Shown: in pieces, positions 46,200 through 56,720 of the stretch | Layout of the letters: each line of letters begins with the position of its first letter | How positions within the stretch are numbered: the first letter of the stretch is position 1 | NCBI GenBank assembly: GCA_032622095.1 | Contig: CP136064.1 | Span: 212,922,205-212,986,204, forward strand | DNA: 64,000 nucleotides | Source: Siphonodentalium dalli | Lineage: Eukaryota > Mollusca > Scaphopoda > Gadilida > Siphonodentaliidae | Direction: 5' to 3' | The notes under the pieces: model-generated | Told to the model about the DNA's origin: nothing | Database searches by the model: none | What the model saw: the letters and a program-made list of their open reading frames with translations, nothing else | Program-made: the position numbers and the translations under genes

Positions 46200-47362
46200 C
46201 TGTGTCATTAGTCCAAGTCTTCTTGTACTAAAACCAGCTAAGATATTGGGATGGCGATGCTGGTGTTTAGTCCAAGACCGCCCTATATGCTCGCTTATGA
46301 CACGGCTTAAGCGTTAGTGACCCGCTCAAATAAAACCACAATTATATGAAATAAATATCACAATTGCGACAATAAACGGATATTTTCCGCAGAAGACATG
46401 CTATTTTATCTGAAACCCACATCAGTTGTGAATTTAAAACGGTAATTTAATGCGAAAAGAGACATTTACCTCAATGTTTACAATTTTTTAAAAGTATGCG
46501 AACTCGGTTGACCTCGCGAACTGTGTTCGGCATTTTCCGTTGAAAATATTCCGTAGATTTTGGACAACGCAAATTACGATGAATTCTCCATTGTAATCGT
46601 AATAAAATAATAAATAGATTAATTAAACATTGGAGATATAAATGTAATACACTAAATAAATGAACCTTAAGTTTGAAAAGTCCCACTAAAACGGAAGAAC
46701 TATATTTCGAAACTGTGTGATTCGGTTCTCCGATTATTTTATCAACACAGATGTCAAAATGCACATCACACGCATGGCAAGTCAGACACAAGAGTTCTAA
46801 TTTGCTCCAATTTTGACAAGTTGCTTGCGAAAATTGTCAACAAAACTACCGTTCTGATCCTCCATTATGTCATCAAGTTTTTAGTGCGGGAATTGTTCTG
46901 AAAGCACATAGAAAACTGGACTTTCGGGCGATCGGTTTTCGCCATTTTTGTTCGGAAAACCCGCGCTATATATAGAAACGGAAAGTAGAATTCCCAGAAC
47001 AAACAGCGGATTATGCCGAACTTATTCGGACCACTTCGGCTTTCGGTTAAAACGTAAACAAACAGAGAAACAAATCGATGTTTGTGGCAATCAACCGGAA
47101 TATTCTATGTGTAATTTAACATTAAAGTTAGATTATTATACACCATTATGACCATAAGATGTAAGCCTTTCCGATGTATATAGCATCATGTAGTGATTTG
47201 CTAGGTAAATCGAGTAAAATACACCACAAATTCCCGCCACAGATCGTGGGCGTAACTCGTGTGATAGGATTGGTATACAAGCGGGCTTGGACTAAACACC
47301 AGCATCGCCATCCCAATATCTTAGCTGGTTTTAGTACAAGAAGACTTGGACTACTGTGTCAT
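46200..47362. mobile_element. 1,145-bp TIR element with 9-bp target duplication
   Basis: The element spans 46209-47353 between direct repeats CTGTGTCAT (46200-46208, 47354-47362). Copy B has the single site CTATGTCAT at 52411-52419. The terminal inverted repeats start TAGTCCAAGTCTTCTTGTAC and are practically identical for about 67 bp. A 9-bp duplication with long TIRs suits a MuDR/MULE-like non-autonomous element, by inference. The interior ORFs (up to 106 codons) carry no recognisable domain. The near-identity of the TIRs indicates a recent insertion. Confidence 0.93.
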
Positions 47363-47619
47363 GTCCCAATGCTGGATGGTCCATATATACCACAACATTC
47401 ATATTATATGCCAAGAATTCAAAGGTATGGGGCCACGTAATCACATTAAATCTCAAGAAAACCCGCGAAAACAAAATCACATTTAATGTTCTAAGTTGTT
47501 TCCTCCTGTATCTGTATCGGTGTGCGCGCAGGATCAGTTCGGATGTGAGCACACACTCCATAAAAGGAATCTTCGTGATAATGAACCCTCTCAATACTTT
47601 AGAATATAGAATTAACCTA

Positions 47620-47745
47620 AAAATAACAAAAACCTTCGGAATGGAGAACCTTCGGAATAGCGAACCTTCGGAATAGTGAACCTTCGAAATAGCAAGTATT
47701 CAGAATAGAGAACCTTCGGAATAGTGGACCTTCGGGATAGAAACA
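47620..47745 (+). repeat. 16-bp minisatellite CCTTCGGAATAGNGAA
   Basis: Seven or so units with period 16 in copy A. Further short runs occur at about 45985-46060 (A), 52155-52290 (B) and 52710-52765 (B). The unit shares CCTTCGGA and the 16-bp period with the arms of the fold-back element inserted at 44453. Confidence 0.8.
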
Positions 47746-47932
47746 TGTCTCCACAATTACACCGGTGGCGTGAACACATGTGCTAATCTTTGTTGGACTA
47801 TCGTCACTATCGGAACGGTTTATCTCAAGTACGAAATACCTAACCATAATACATTCGCCCAGAGGATTATCGATCGTCCGCTCAAACATAAGAATCTCTA
47901 CACCAGTGTACACCCACTGGCGTGGCGGTAAT

Positions 47933-48275
47933 GAGTATTATTACGCTGGTCATCCTATAATACATTGAGTAAACCCCGTTGCGGCACGAGTGAATAGTAC
48001 ATGTAGGTTTGCTTTGAGGGAAATTTTATTATTAATTGTTTTTCTTCGGATCCACGAGGTGCATCGTGAACCCAGCTTCAACCAAATGTCAACAGTTCGA
48101 CGAATAAAGCTCCATAAAGTGGTGAAATGCTCGAATAAGCTTCCATGTTTCAATTTGGTGTGTTTTCAGCTCTAAGATGAGTGCGTAGTGATAAATTTGG
48201 CCAACATTGTCAACGTTCCATTGATACAGATAATTTAGGAAACTAAATCTACATTCACATTAGAATTTGCTTCAT
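47933..48275. other. No gene seen
   Basis: Spacer between copy A and the MITE at 48276. Short ORFs only. Confidence 0.45.
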
Positions 48276-48718
48276 TTAAAGGTACTCAATCCGAATTAAC
48301 GTTCGCAAATTACTATTTCCTTGGCTTCGGGGGTAAAAAATATTTGATTCGAGTCGAGGAACCCACCCATCAACGCTGGGAGTGATCAGATATCGATGTT
48401 TGAAATTTATTATTTTAATTTGATGTGGCCCAGTAAACTGTCGACGAGAAGAACTTATCTGACCAGATAGCGGATGAATATCGATAACTCTAAAATTCAC
48501 TGACTTTTTTGTGTCAATTATTTGACAAACTGGCAAAATTCCGTTGAACAAAACGTTGATAAATAACAGGTTTTGGGCAATTTTATACTATAGTTGACTG
48601 TGGTTAGCATTATTTTTGGGCAATTAATCGATTCTGATAACTGAAGCGGCATTTCAAAAAATGTTGTTGTTGGAATCTGATGATATGGGGACCGTCGAAT
48701 CGGATTGAGTACCTTTAA
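48276..48718. mobile_element. TTAA-target MITE, family AGGTACTCAATC, copy 2
   Basis: A 435-bp element (48280-48714) flanked by TTAA at 48276-48279 and 48715-48718. The termini AGGTACTCAATCCGA are exact inverted repeats. The left subterminal segment matches copy 1 at 5890 (CTTGGCTTCGG, GATTCGAGTCGAGGAACCCA). No ORF of note. Confidence 0.88.
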
Positions 48719-48839
48719 GTAAGAAAATATTGACAATTGCATGAAACACTCCACGGTGTTGGGAGTAAAATCCATTGCGGGCATGATTTTTGCCCGCGAC
48801 GGAGTTTACTCCTACCCGTATTACGTTTTACTTTACCGA

Positions 48840-49910
48840 TATGCAGAGACGTGGCGACAGGGGGGGGGGGGGGTTGGGGTGTCTCACCCCCAACTTTGGT
48901 CAAAATTTTCAACAGTTGGAAATTTCATACCTGCTAAAACATTAGTTGGAAATTTTATACAAACAATAGGTTGAAAATGTTCTTGTAGTTTGATTTTCAA
49001 ACAATTTATTGGGGGAATTAATTGTTTTTGGACCAATATTTGCATATTTTTGGTTAAAAGTTTGGACTGAAATGGTTATCAGTTGGAAAGTTCCAACCTT
49101 ATTGGGGGGGGGGGGGGGGGTGACAGGTTGGAAATTTCCAACACTTGTCCTGGTCCCTTTCCCGTGGCCAGTCAAAAACTTCTAGTTAATTTAAGAAAAC
49201 ATTATTGTCATACATTTGGTTAACATTGTCATTGGAATTGTCATCAGTTGGAAATTTTCCAACCTAAGTGGGTGTGTCAGGTTTGAAATTTCCAACTCTA
49301 GGAAGGCTTGAGGCTAGTCTAGATGCTAGGATTTTGCGATTTTCTTGTTCAGATTTCAAAATTTTCCCACACCGGGCCAAACCATGGTCGGCCCGGTGTG
49401 TCATTGTCCCTTCCCCGCGGCCAATACAAAACTACTACTTAGTTTAAGAAAAATAATCAACAATTTTACTACATTTAGTCAAAGTTGTGGACTGAAATGT
49501 TCATCAATTGGAGAATTTTCCTGAGAGGAGCATGAGGTTTGAAATTTCCAACACTAGGAAAGCTTCAGTTGAGGCAAATCTAGATGCTAGGATTTACGAT
49601 TTTCTTGTATATTTTTCAAAAATTTCCCAACAACCATGGTCAGCCGGGGTGTCCTGGTCTCTTGCCCGTATGCAATTTTTCAGGTTAAAATATCTGATTG
49701 TTCTCATACCAGGAATAATAGAACCATGGTTTATTAACATGTAGGATATTAGGCCTGAGCACTGATGTGCAAGGGGGTGCAAATGGAATTATGCAAAACT
49801 TGTGTTTGGTCTGATTCTGATTCAAGGGGGGGGGGTGCAGTTGGAATTTCCCAAGGTGGACACCCCCCGAACGGAAACCCTATAGCCACGTCCCTGCCGA
49901 TATGTACGGT
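48840..49910 (+). repeat. GTTGGAAATTTCCAAC repeat field
   Basis: 48890-49260 is the inverted relative of 14283-14720. From about 49290 a ~266-bp unit is repeated in tandem: CTAGATGCTAGGATTT plus GATTTTCTTG occurs near 49318 and 49578. Long G-runs at about 48861 and 49106, and the palindrome GTTGGAAATTTCCAAC, mark the field. The tail with ATAGCCACGTCCCTGCC lies near 49880-49900. No gene. Confidence 0.65.
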
Positions 49911-50785
49911 ATGTTTGGAAAGATGTCTTTATTCGAGTTACAGGATAGGGATTTTTGAGGTTTTTTTTAGTAACAAAACACGTCAAAGATAGAGTGTCCC
50001 ATATAGACTGCTAAACTTTTTCAAAAAATATCTCGAGAGTGTCTGCAGTGAAAGTTTTGCTGCATATGAATTTATGAAACTTTAATTTACCCAGACACTC
50101 TGAATGTGCTCGCCGGACTAAGATTGTGTTTTTCTCGAGAACTGATATCTGAATTTTCTCTGAACTACTGTCACACTATAAATAGACATTGCCTATCATA
50201 TGTCTTCCATTGGTTAGTATAACTTCTAAATTGACTACTTCTGTCTAATTAGACTAACCCTGGTATGGAAAATTCTAACTGTTATGGCCCGATGTGCGGT
50301 TTACTGACGCCCGCACCGGGGTTTACTGCCCGCAGCGGGGATTATATGATGACCAGTGTGATTATGGGAGTAGCATGCATATAATATAACATTTATTTGA
50401 CACATTTGCTTTAAAACTGTGCAAAAAAAATATTATTCGACAACGACAATGTGTATTTTCGGAATCCGGCTAATCTGACATCCGTAACATTACTTCGTAC
50501 TCAACAGACTTTCAATTAATGGCAATCTGGTTACATTATTCTACGACTCAGAGACTATAGAAACCGAACAACACCATTTGAGTACAGTATCCCTTTAAAG
50601 TGACACAACAATCTTCCCCGGTATACCCCGATTGACTGAAGCAATAACATATATATATACGGCGGAATCCCGCAGATAACTATTTTTAGCCACAATTCCA
50701 ATCCGCGCGATCCGATTGGTCGGCGATCTTTCGTCACCAATTTGATACGATTGTTTTGAGAATAATAACTCTCATTCTCAAGACC
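49911..50785. other. No gene seen
   Basis: No supported coding sequence. A 95-codon minus-strand ORF ends at 50842 within repeat copy B and is not credible as a gene, because it straddles the repeat boundary. Confidence 0.5.
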
Positions 50786-52973
50786 AAACAAGAAAACCAT
50801 AGTCAGAAATGGTAACGCCACCAAGATCGTATTATTAGCCATAAATATAAATAATAATACAATTATTCTATAAACTAGCTTTCAAATTTTATGCGGGAAA
50901 TTTGCGTACTTCCATATTTCAAGTTTTCCCGTTTCTCGTGGCATACATTACTTTCATCAAACTGTCTTCTTTATTACACAAGCTGATAGGCCCGACTTCA
51001 CCCGGGCTGTTTCCCATCTGCTTTCCGGTGAAAGGTGCGATTTGACCTTCAATTGACTATTTCGAAAGTCAAGGTCAGGTCAGGGTCATGATTTGTCCAG
51101 TCCAAAACACCCCCACCCGTAGAAAACTACCCATAGGTATCAAATTTCGTCGAAATCCGTCCGTTTTACCCAACTTGACCTTTAATTAACAATTTTGAAG
51201 GTCAAGGTAAGGTCAGAGTCATGATTTGACCCGTCCAAAACACCCCCCCCCCGACAAAAGTACCCATAGGTATCAAATTTCGTCGAAATCTATCCGTTTT
51301 ATCCGAGTTGACCTTTGATTGGCCATATTGAAGGTCAAGGTCAGGCCGAGGTCACGATTTGACCCGTTCAAAACTCTCCTCGGACCAAAGTATCCCTAGG
51401 TATCAAATTTCGCCGAAATTTGTCCGTTTTACCCAAATTGACCTTGCATTGACAGTTTTAATGGTCAAGGTCAGGTCGGGGTCACGATTTGACCCGTTCA
51501 AAACACTTCCCGGACACAAATACCCATAAGTATCAAATTACGTTGAATTCTATGGAAAGCCGAGGAGGACATGTTGGTTGCTAATTGCTAGATATACGAC
51601 GCGGTATTTTGAAGGTGTTTCAAACTAGGAGATAGAAGTATTCTGCCTTTCAAATGGTGATGAATTATAGTAGTTTATTCAAATTTTATGGCATAAATTG
51701 TTATTAAAACCGTATATACTATAAAAAATTAATGACTCGAAAATTAAGTGGGCCTTTAAACAAAGTCACAATTGCATTTAGGCTCATCTCATACTCGTCC
51801 ATTCAGCGATATTCTACTGCGCAGTTTGTTATAGCCTCCAGTATTTATTGAGCGTTATACCCCCAACTGTTATAATTCGCCTTTAGCAGGCGTACTCTTG
51901 CCTCAGATTATTGAGATATTAGGTCACACATAATCACATTAAATCGCATCGTAACATAGCAATTGTGTGGGCTCCTTGGCGTGAATATGTAATGAGAAAT
52001 AAGGTCATACGTAATGACATTAAACTCAAGAAAACCCTCGAAAACAAAACAAAATCACATTTAATGTTTTACGTTATTTCCTTCATAAAAAAGAATCTTC
52101 GTGATAATGAACCCTCTCGTTACTTTAGAATATAGAATTAACCTTAAAATAAAAAAAATCTTTGGAACACAGAACCTTCGGAATAACGAACCTTCGGATT
52201 GGTGAACCTTCGGAATAGCGAACATTCAGAGAAATTTCGGAATAGTGGACCTTCGGGATAGTGAACCTTCGGAATAGAGACATGCCCCCCAATATTCATA
52301 TTATATGCCCAGAGTTCAAAGGTATGGACCCATAAAATTCTAAACTTGGCCCTTAAAATATTGAACTCCAAATTGGAGCACACACAGAACACCACTTAAG
52401 TCAACTGAACCTATGTCATGTCCCAATTCGGGAGGGTCCATATATACTTCAACATTCATAGTATATGCCAAGAATTCAAAGGTATGGGCCCACGTAATGA
52501 CATAAAATCTCAAGAAAACCAGCGAAAACAAAACAAAATCACATTTAATGTTCTAAGTTAAGTTATTTCCTCCTGTATCTGTATCGGTGTGCGCGCATGA
52601 TCAGTTCGGGTGTGAGCGCACACTCCATATAAATAATCTTTGTGAAAATGAACCCTCTCAAATTAGTCTCAATACTTTAAAATATAGAATTAACCTAAAA
52701 ATAACAAAAACCTTCGGAATAGAGAACCTTCGGAATAGCGGACCTTCGGGATAGCAAACCTTCATAATAGAAGCATGTCCCCACAATTACACCGGTGACG
52801 TAAACACATGTGCCAATCTTAGTTGTACTCTCGTAATTATCGGTACGATGAAACGGTGACGGAATCTGACGAGGTTTGCCGAATGTACAATCACCCAGTG
52901 AATTATCGATCGACCATGCGATATCAAAAAACCAAAAGCTAGAAACACCACACTACGGTGGCGTAATGATACG
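50786..52973 (+). repeat. ~2.1 kb repeat, copy B (uninterrupted)
   Basis: Direct homologue of copy A. It serves as the empty-site reference: GGCGTACT at 51889-51896 and CTATGTCAT at 52411-52419 are present once. It contains the four-unit ~127-bp array (51045-51555) and two short 16-bp minisatellite runs. Its right edge borders the GTTGGGCCAAC array at 52974. Non-coding. Confidence 0.85.
51045..51555 (+). repeat. ~127-bp tandem array rich in AGGTCA half-sites, 4 units
   Basis: The homologous array in copy B has four units with AAGGTCAAGGTCAGG-type blocks near 51070, 51195, 51325 and 51455. Unit number differs from copy A (three), showing unequal exchange or slippage. Confidence 0.8.
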
Positions 52974-53530
52974 TTGGCCCATACGGTTGGGCCAACGTAA
53001 TTTTGCTCGTAGGCCCTACGTTGGGCCAACGTTGGCAAATCATAAGTTACGTTGGGCCCACCTATTCGTTTATATGGTTGGCCCTACGTTTGGCCAACGG
53101 TGGCAAATCATAAGTAACGTTGGGCCAACTTTGGGCCAACCTATTTTTGATGGTCAAGCTAACGTTGGGCCTACGTTGGGCCAACGTTGGCAAATCATAA
53201 GTTACGTTGGGCCAACCTATTTTTTTATGGTTGGCCCAACCGTTGGCTAAACGTTGGGCCAACGGTGGCGCATACCGTTGGGCCAACGTAATTTTGCTCG
53301 TAGGCCCTACGTTGAGCCTACGTTGGGCCAACGTTGGCAAATCATAAGTAATGTTGGGCCAACCTATTTTTGATAGTCAGGCCAACGTTGGGCCAACTTA
53401 ATTTTTCAATGTTGGCTCTACGTTGGCAAATCATAAGTTACGATGGGCCAACATTGGGCCAACATAATTTTTATCATTAAGCCAACATTGACCTAACGAT
53501 ACAAAAATATATTGGCCCAATTTAAAATTA
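52974..53530 (+). repeat. GTTGGGCCAAC array, variant 3
   Basis: About fifteen near-palindromic GTTGGGCCAAC motifs. Here they alternate with CAAATCATAAGTTACGTTGG and CCTATTTTTGATGG segments, so the higher-order unit differs from the arrays at 19.7 and 43.0 kb. All ORFs translate the repeat and are artefacts. Confidence 0.8.
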
Positions 53531-53865
53531 TGCCTACTTCTACCAATCACAAAGTTGGGTATTATCAAATGTAGTGTTGGGCCAACAGCATGGCACTATA
53601 TGCTGATTCAGAAATTGAGCCTGAAAATGTTTCATCTTCTGAATTTCTGAAGCAACATAAACACTGACACAACACTATACATTTGATAATGCCCATGGTC
53701 GAATGTCTTTTTGGACACTAGAAAATTAAAGTATCTACAACCTATGAGCTATATATAGGTGTTGGGGTGTTATTAACTGGTCCAGATGCCTCAATATGTT
53801 GTCAACATGTTGTGTTTGCACAAACATCTTCCCATATTAATGGAAACATAACCACAGTTACACAT

Positions 53866-54093
53866 TTAACCCTTTGATGACTGTAGCTTCCTGACATTTT
53901 GCAAAAACCCTGTGCTATGGGCGCCTCAAATATATAATAGAATGCTTTGGCATAACAATATTTACCTTCATCTCGTAAGCTAGTGCATTATCTTATGCAT
54001 GCGAGGCTATGGGAGACTCGCATACATAAGGGAATGCACTGACACATGGTCTTTAATGCTTCACCAGCACAGCTCCCGTCATGAAAGGGTTAA
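53866..54093. mobile_element. piggyBac-like MITE, copy 1
   Basis: A 220-bp element between TTAA at 53866-53869 and 54090-54093. The termini are CCCTTTGATGACTG and, on the other strand, CCCTTTCATGACGGGAGC. TTAA target plus CCC termini is the piggyBac signature. The interior has ATGCGAGGCTATGGGAGACT, shared with the copy at 58433. Confidence 0.85.
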
Positions 54094-54107
54094 CATTTTT
54101 CTGACCC

Positions 54108-55942
54108 AGCTCATCTATTCTGATTAATGGTCATATTTCTCAGAGCTTTTTGTTAGGGAGAGGCTGCCGCCAGGGTGACCCAATATCACCGTATATTTTT
54201 CTCATCTGCGCAGAAGTCTTGGGGCTAATGATACGCCAAAACAATACAATTAAAGGGATTATCCTCGGCGGTTCAGAGTACAAAATAACACAATATGCGG
54301 ACGACACGACGCTCATTCTTGATGGTTCTGAAAAAAGTCTACGTGAATCGTACTTAACACTTGACGAATTTGCTCGGGTATCGGGTCTGCGCATAAATCC
54401 TGAAAAATGTCAATCAGCATGGATAGGGATAGGGTCACCAAATAAAATACGGCATGTTCTTATAGATTTAAACCTGTCCACTGTAAACACTTTCAATTTT
54501 CTAGGTATACACTTCGACACTGATTTAACAAACATGAATATAAACTACAATTATAAACTCGAAGATATAGAAAAGACCACAAAAATTTGGAAACACAGAC
54601 TCCTGACCCCTTTAGGTAGAATAACCGTTGTCAAATCCCTCATCTTACCGAAATTGACACACCTATTTATAACTCTACCAAGTCCAGGTACAACTTTTTT
54701 TAAAGCCCTAAATACCTGTTTATATAATTTCATTTGGAATTCCAAACGCGATCGAATAAAAAGAAAACATTTATGTGCCGATCATATGCACGGAGGTTTG
54801 AAGATGATTAATGTTGAAAACTTTGATAATGCCATGAAAATTACCTGGATACGACGCTTGGTTTGCAAACAATCAAAATGGGCTTCATTGTGTAACACTA
54901 CATCTTTCTTAAACGACCAACTATTTCTCACGTACCATTCAAGTTATATTGCAAAGCAAACAAACAAGTTCGCAAATCCATTCTGGAGAGATGTTTTCGG
55001 TGCATGGTGTAAATTTATGCGATTAAATAATTCAAATAATACTATTATGGCTTCGACTATCTGGAATAATCCGAACATAAAAATTGGAGGTTCATCAATC
55101 AACTTTAAATCGTGGAGAGATGCGGGAATATATTTTATAAACGATTTATTCCAATCAGATTATACATTCCATACCCCACACACATTATATGCAAATTTCA
55201 ACATCCGCGTCGATTTCATAACTATCAGCAACATAAAACGTCAGATTATGTCAATGGCAAGTTCTCTTAATCAACCATTAATCCGTATACCCTGCCCATA
55301 CCTACCTAATAATCTTACTGCGATACTCCGTGACAAAAAGGGCGGACAATTATTTTATAAAGTGCTAGAAAGTGAGGAAAAATTATGCCAAATTCATGTC
55401 AAAAATGGGAATCCGAAATTTCCGAGAAGATAGAAAATTGGGAAGAATATTTGAGCATGCCCTTTAAAACGACAACCGATACGAAATTACAGTGGCTCCA
55501 ATTCAGAATAAACACGCGAATTATCGGTACCAATAAATTTCTGAAGTTGGCTAACCTTCGAGTCGACGACTTCTGCAATCGGTGTCAAAATTTACAGGAA
55601 ACAATTTCTCATATCTTTTGGGACTGTCCCCATGTACAAACCTTTATAAAGGAAATTGAAATATGGAAGGAAAACAACCAGTTTCCCATTGATCTAACAA
55701 AGAAGAATATTATTATCGGTATAGATCACGAATGCAGAAAGTCAATAAGCAACCTCTTCCTGTTAGTGATGAAACAGTATATATACAGGACAAAATTCAC
55801 GCCAACACAACTGTCGCTTTGCTCATTCCTTTGCGATCTTCAATTTAGGTATGAATGCGAGAGATACAATGCAAAATGTAACATGAATTATGACTTCGAT
55901 AACCAGTGGATGACACTTCGAAATGCCTTAAAAATAAAATAA
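54108..55942 (+). pseudogene. L1/Tx1-like LINE reverse transcriptase, C-terminal part
   Basis: The open frame begins inside the RT domain: ILINGHISQSF, then GRGCRQGDPISPYIFLICAE, then QYADDT with the YADD codons at 54294-54305, and VSGLRINPEKC. The thumb and C-terminal region follow (TPLGRITVVKSLILPKLTHL, FIWNSKRDRIKRKHL). A one-base shift in the A-run near 55380 moves the frame to SCQKWESEI, then TTDTKLQWLQFRINTRI, CNRCQNLQETISHIFWDCP (the CCHC-like Cys/His cluster of L1-group LINEs), ending at 55942. The RGCRQGDP style marks the L1/Tx1 group. The protein is inactive because the 5' end is missing. Confidence 0.88.
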
Positions 55943-56684
55943 TAGACTGAAACCCCGATATTTGCAGACTCAAAAATACACCCGACATAAACAGTGACTC
56001 TGAATATAGCACACAACAAAATGAATTATACCCGGTACCCGAGCGAAAGAAATCTATCCAATTTAGTGTTACACTGATCATTATAATTTGACCAATCATA
56101 TTCTACGATAACTGCAATAGATACACCTGTTTTATTAAACACATCACAACACTGTCCAAAAAGCAAAAACAGCGAGCGTTGTGTATTTTCCAGATAGCTG
56201 TCGAACCAATATTTACAATACAGTTTCAATATGGTTAATTTATTAATTATACTGTTTATGGTAAACTCTGAACATAAAATAATTAAAGTTACACATATTG
56301 TTTGGAACTTTGATTCTGCAAACCTGATATACTTACTACACACCATCAAACACTTTAGCTGCTTTAGTACGGGATTTTGAATGTTATTCTGACGGAAACA
56401 AAATAGTCTATTGTTTTATCACCATTATTTTAGCTAAAGAAAGCAAATTTTCGGTCAAATATATTTCAAGGAAGAAACTAATATCACTGCTTCGTCTTGC
56501 TGTTAAGTTGAACGGTGCCTAAAGAAAGATATAGTCCCAACACAATATGTGCCTTTAAATATTTCCGAAAGTCACTGGTACGAAAGTAGGTCATGGCAGA
56601 GTCCGCTCCTCCATGTCCTGGATCGAGAGCATGAGCGAGTGCGTGTATCATGTCTTTTCTCTTTTGTTATTCTTTGTTCACAAT
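55943..56684 (+). other. 3' UTR of the L1/Tx1-like LINE
   Basis: Non-coding, ~740 bp, ending in CACAATAAA and then the poly(A) run. ORFs on the opposite strand are not supported. Confidence 0.7.
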
Positions 56685-56720
56685 AAAAAAAAAAAAAAAA
56701 AAAAAAAAAACTTTTCTGAC

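Larger units (their letters stand above)
43465..47932 (+). repeat. ~2.1 kb repeat, copy A, with two nested insertions
   Basis: Direct homologue of 50786-52973. Both start near AACAAGAAAACCATAGTCAG, then GGTAACGCCACC, and end near GGCG-rich sequence that may be the inverted terminus (ATTACGCCACC on the other strand). Copy A contains the insertions 44453-45717 and 46209-47353. Subtracting these and their duplications leaves about 2.04 kb, against 2.19 kb for copy B; the difference is about one extra ~127-bp unit in B's internal array. No protein is supported. Confidence 0.85.
54106..56711 (+). mobile_element. 5'-truncated L1/Tx1-like LINE with target duplication
   Basis: The insertion is bounded by the direct repeat TTTTCTGAC (54097-54105 and 56712-56720). 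It ends in a 26-base A-run at 56685-56710. It lacks the endonuclease and the first RT blocks, the typical product of incomplete reverse transcription. The left target duplication lies 4 bp from the piggyBac-like MITE. Confidence 0.9.

Noticed and set aside
50555-50842. 95-codon minus-strand ORF with a hydrophobic start resembling a signal peptide
   Set aside because: The first ~19 codons lie in repeat B and are also found in copy A, but the rest crosses the repeat border into unrelated sequence.
52787-53340. ORFs with repeated GPTL/AQR segments
   Set aside because: Translations of the GTTGGGCCAAC array; no conserved frame between array copies.
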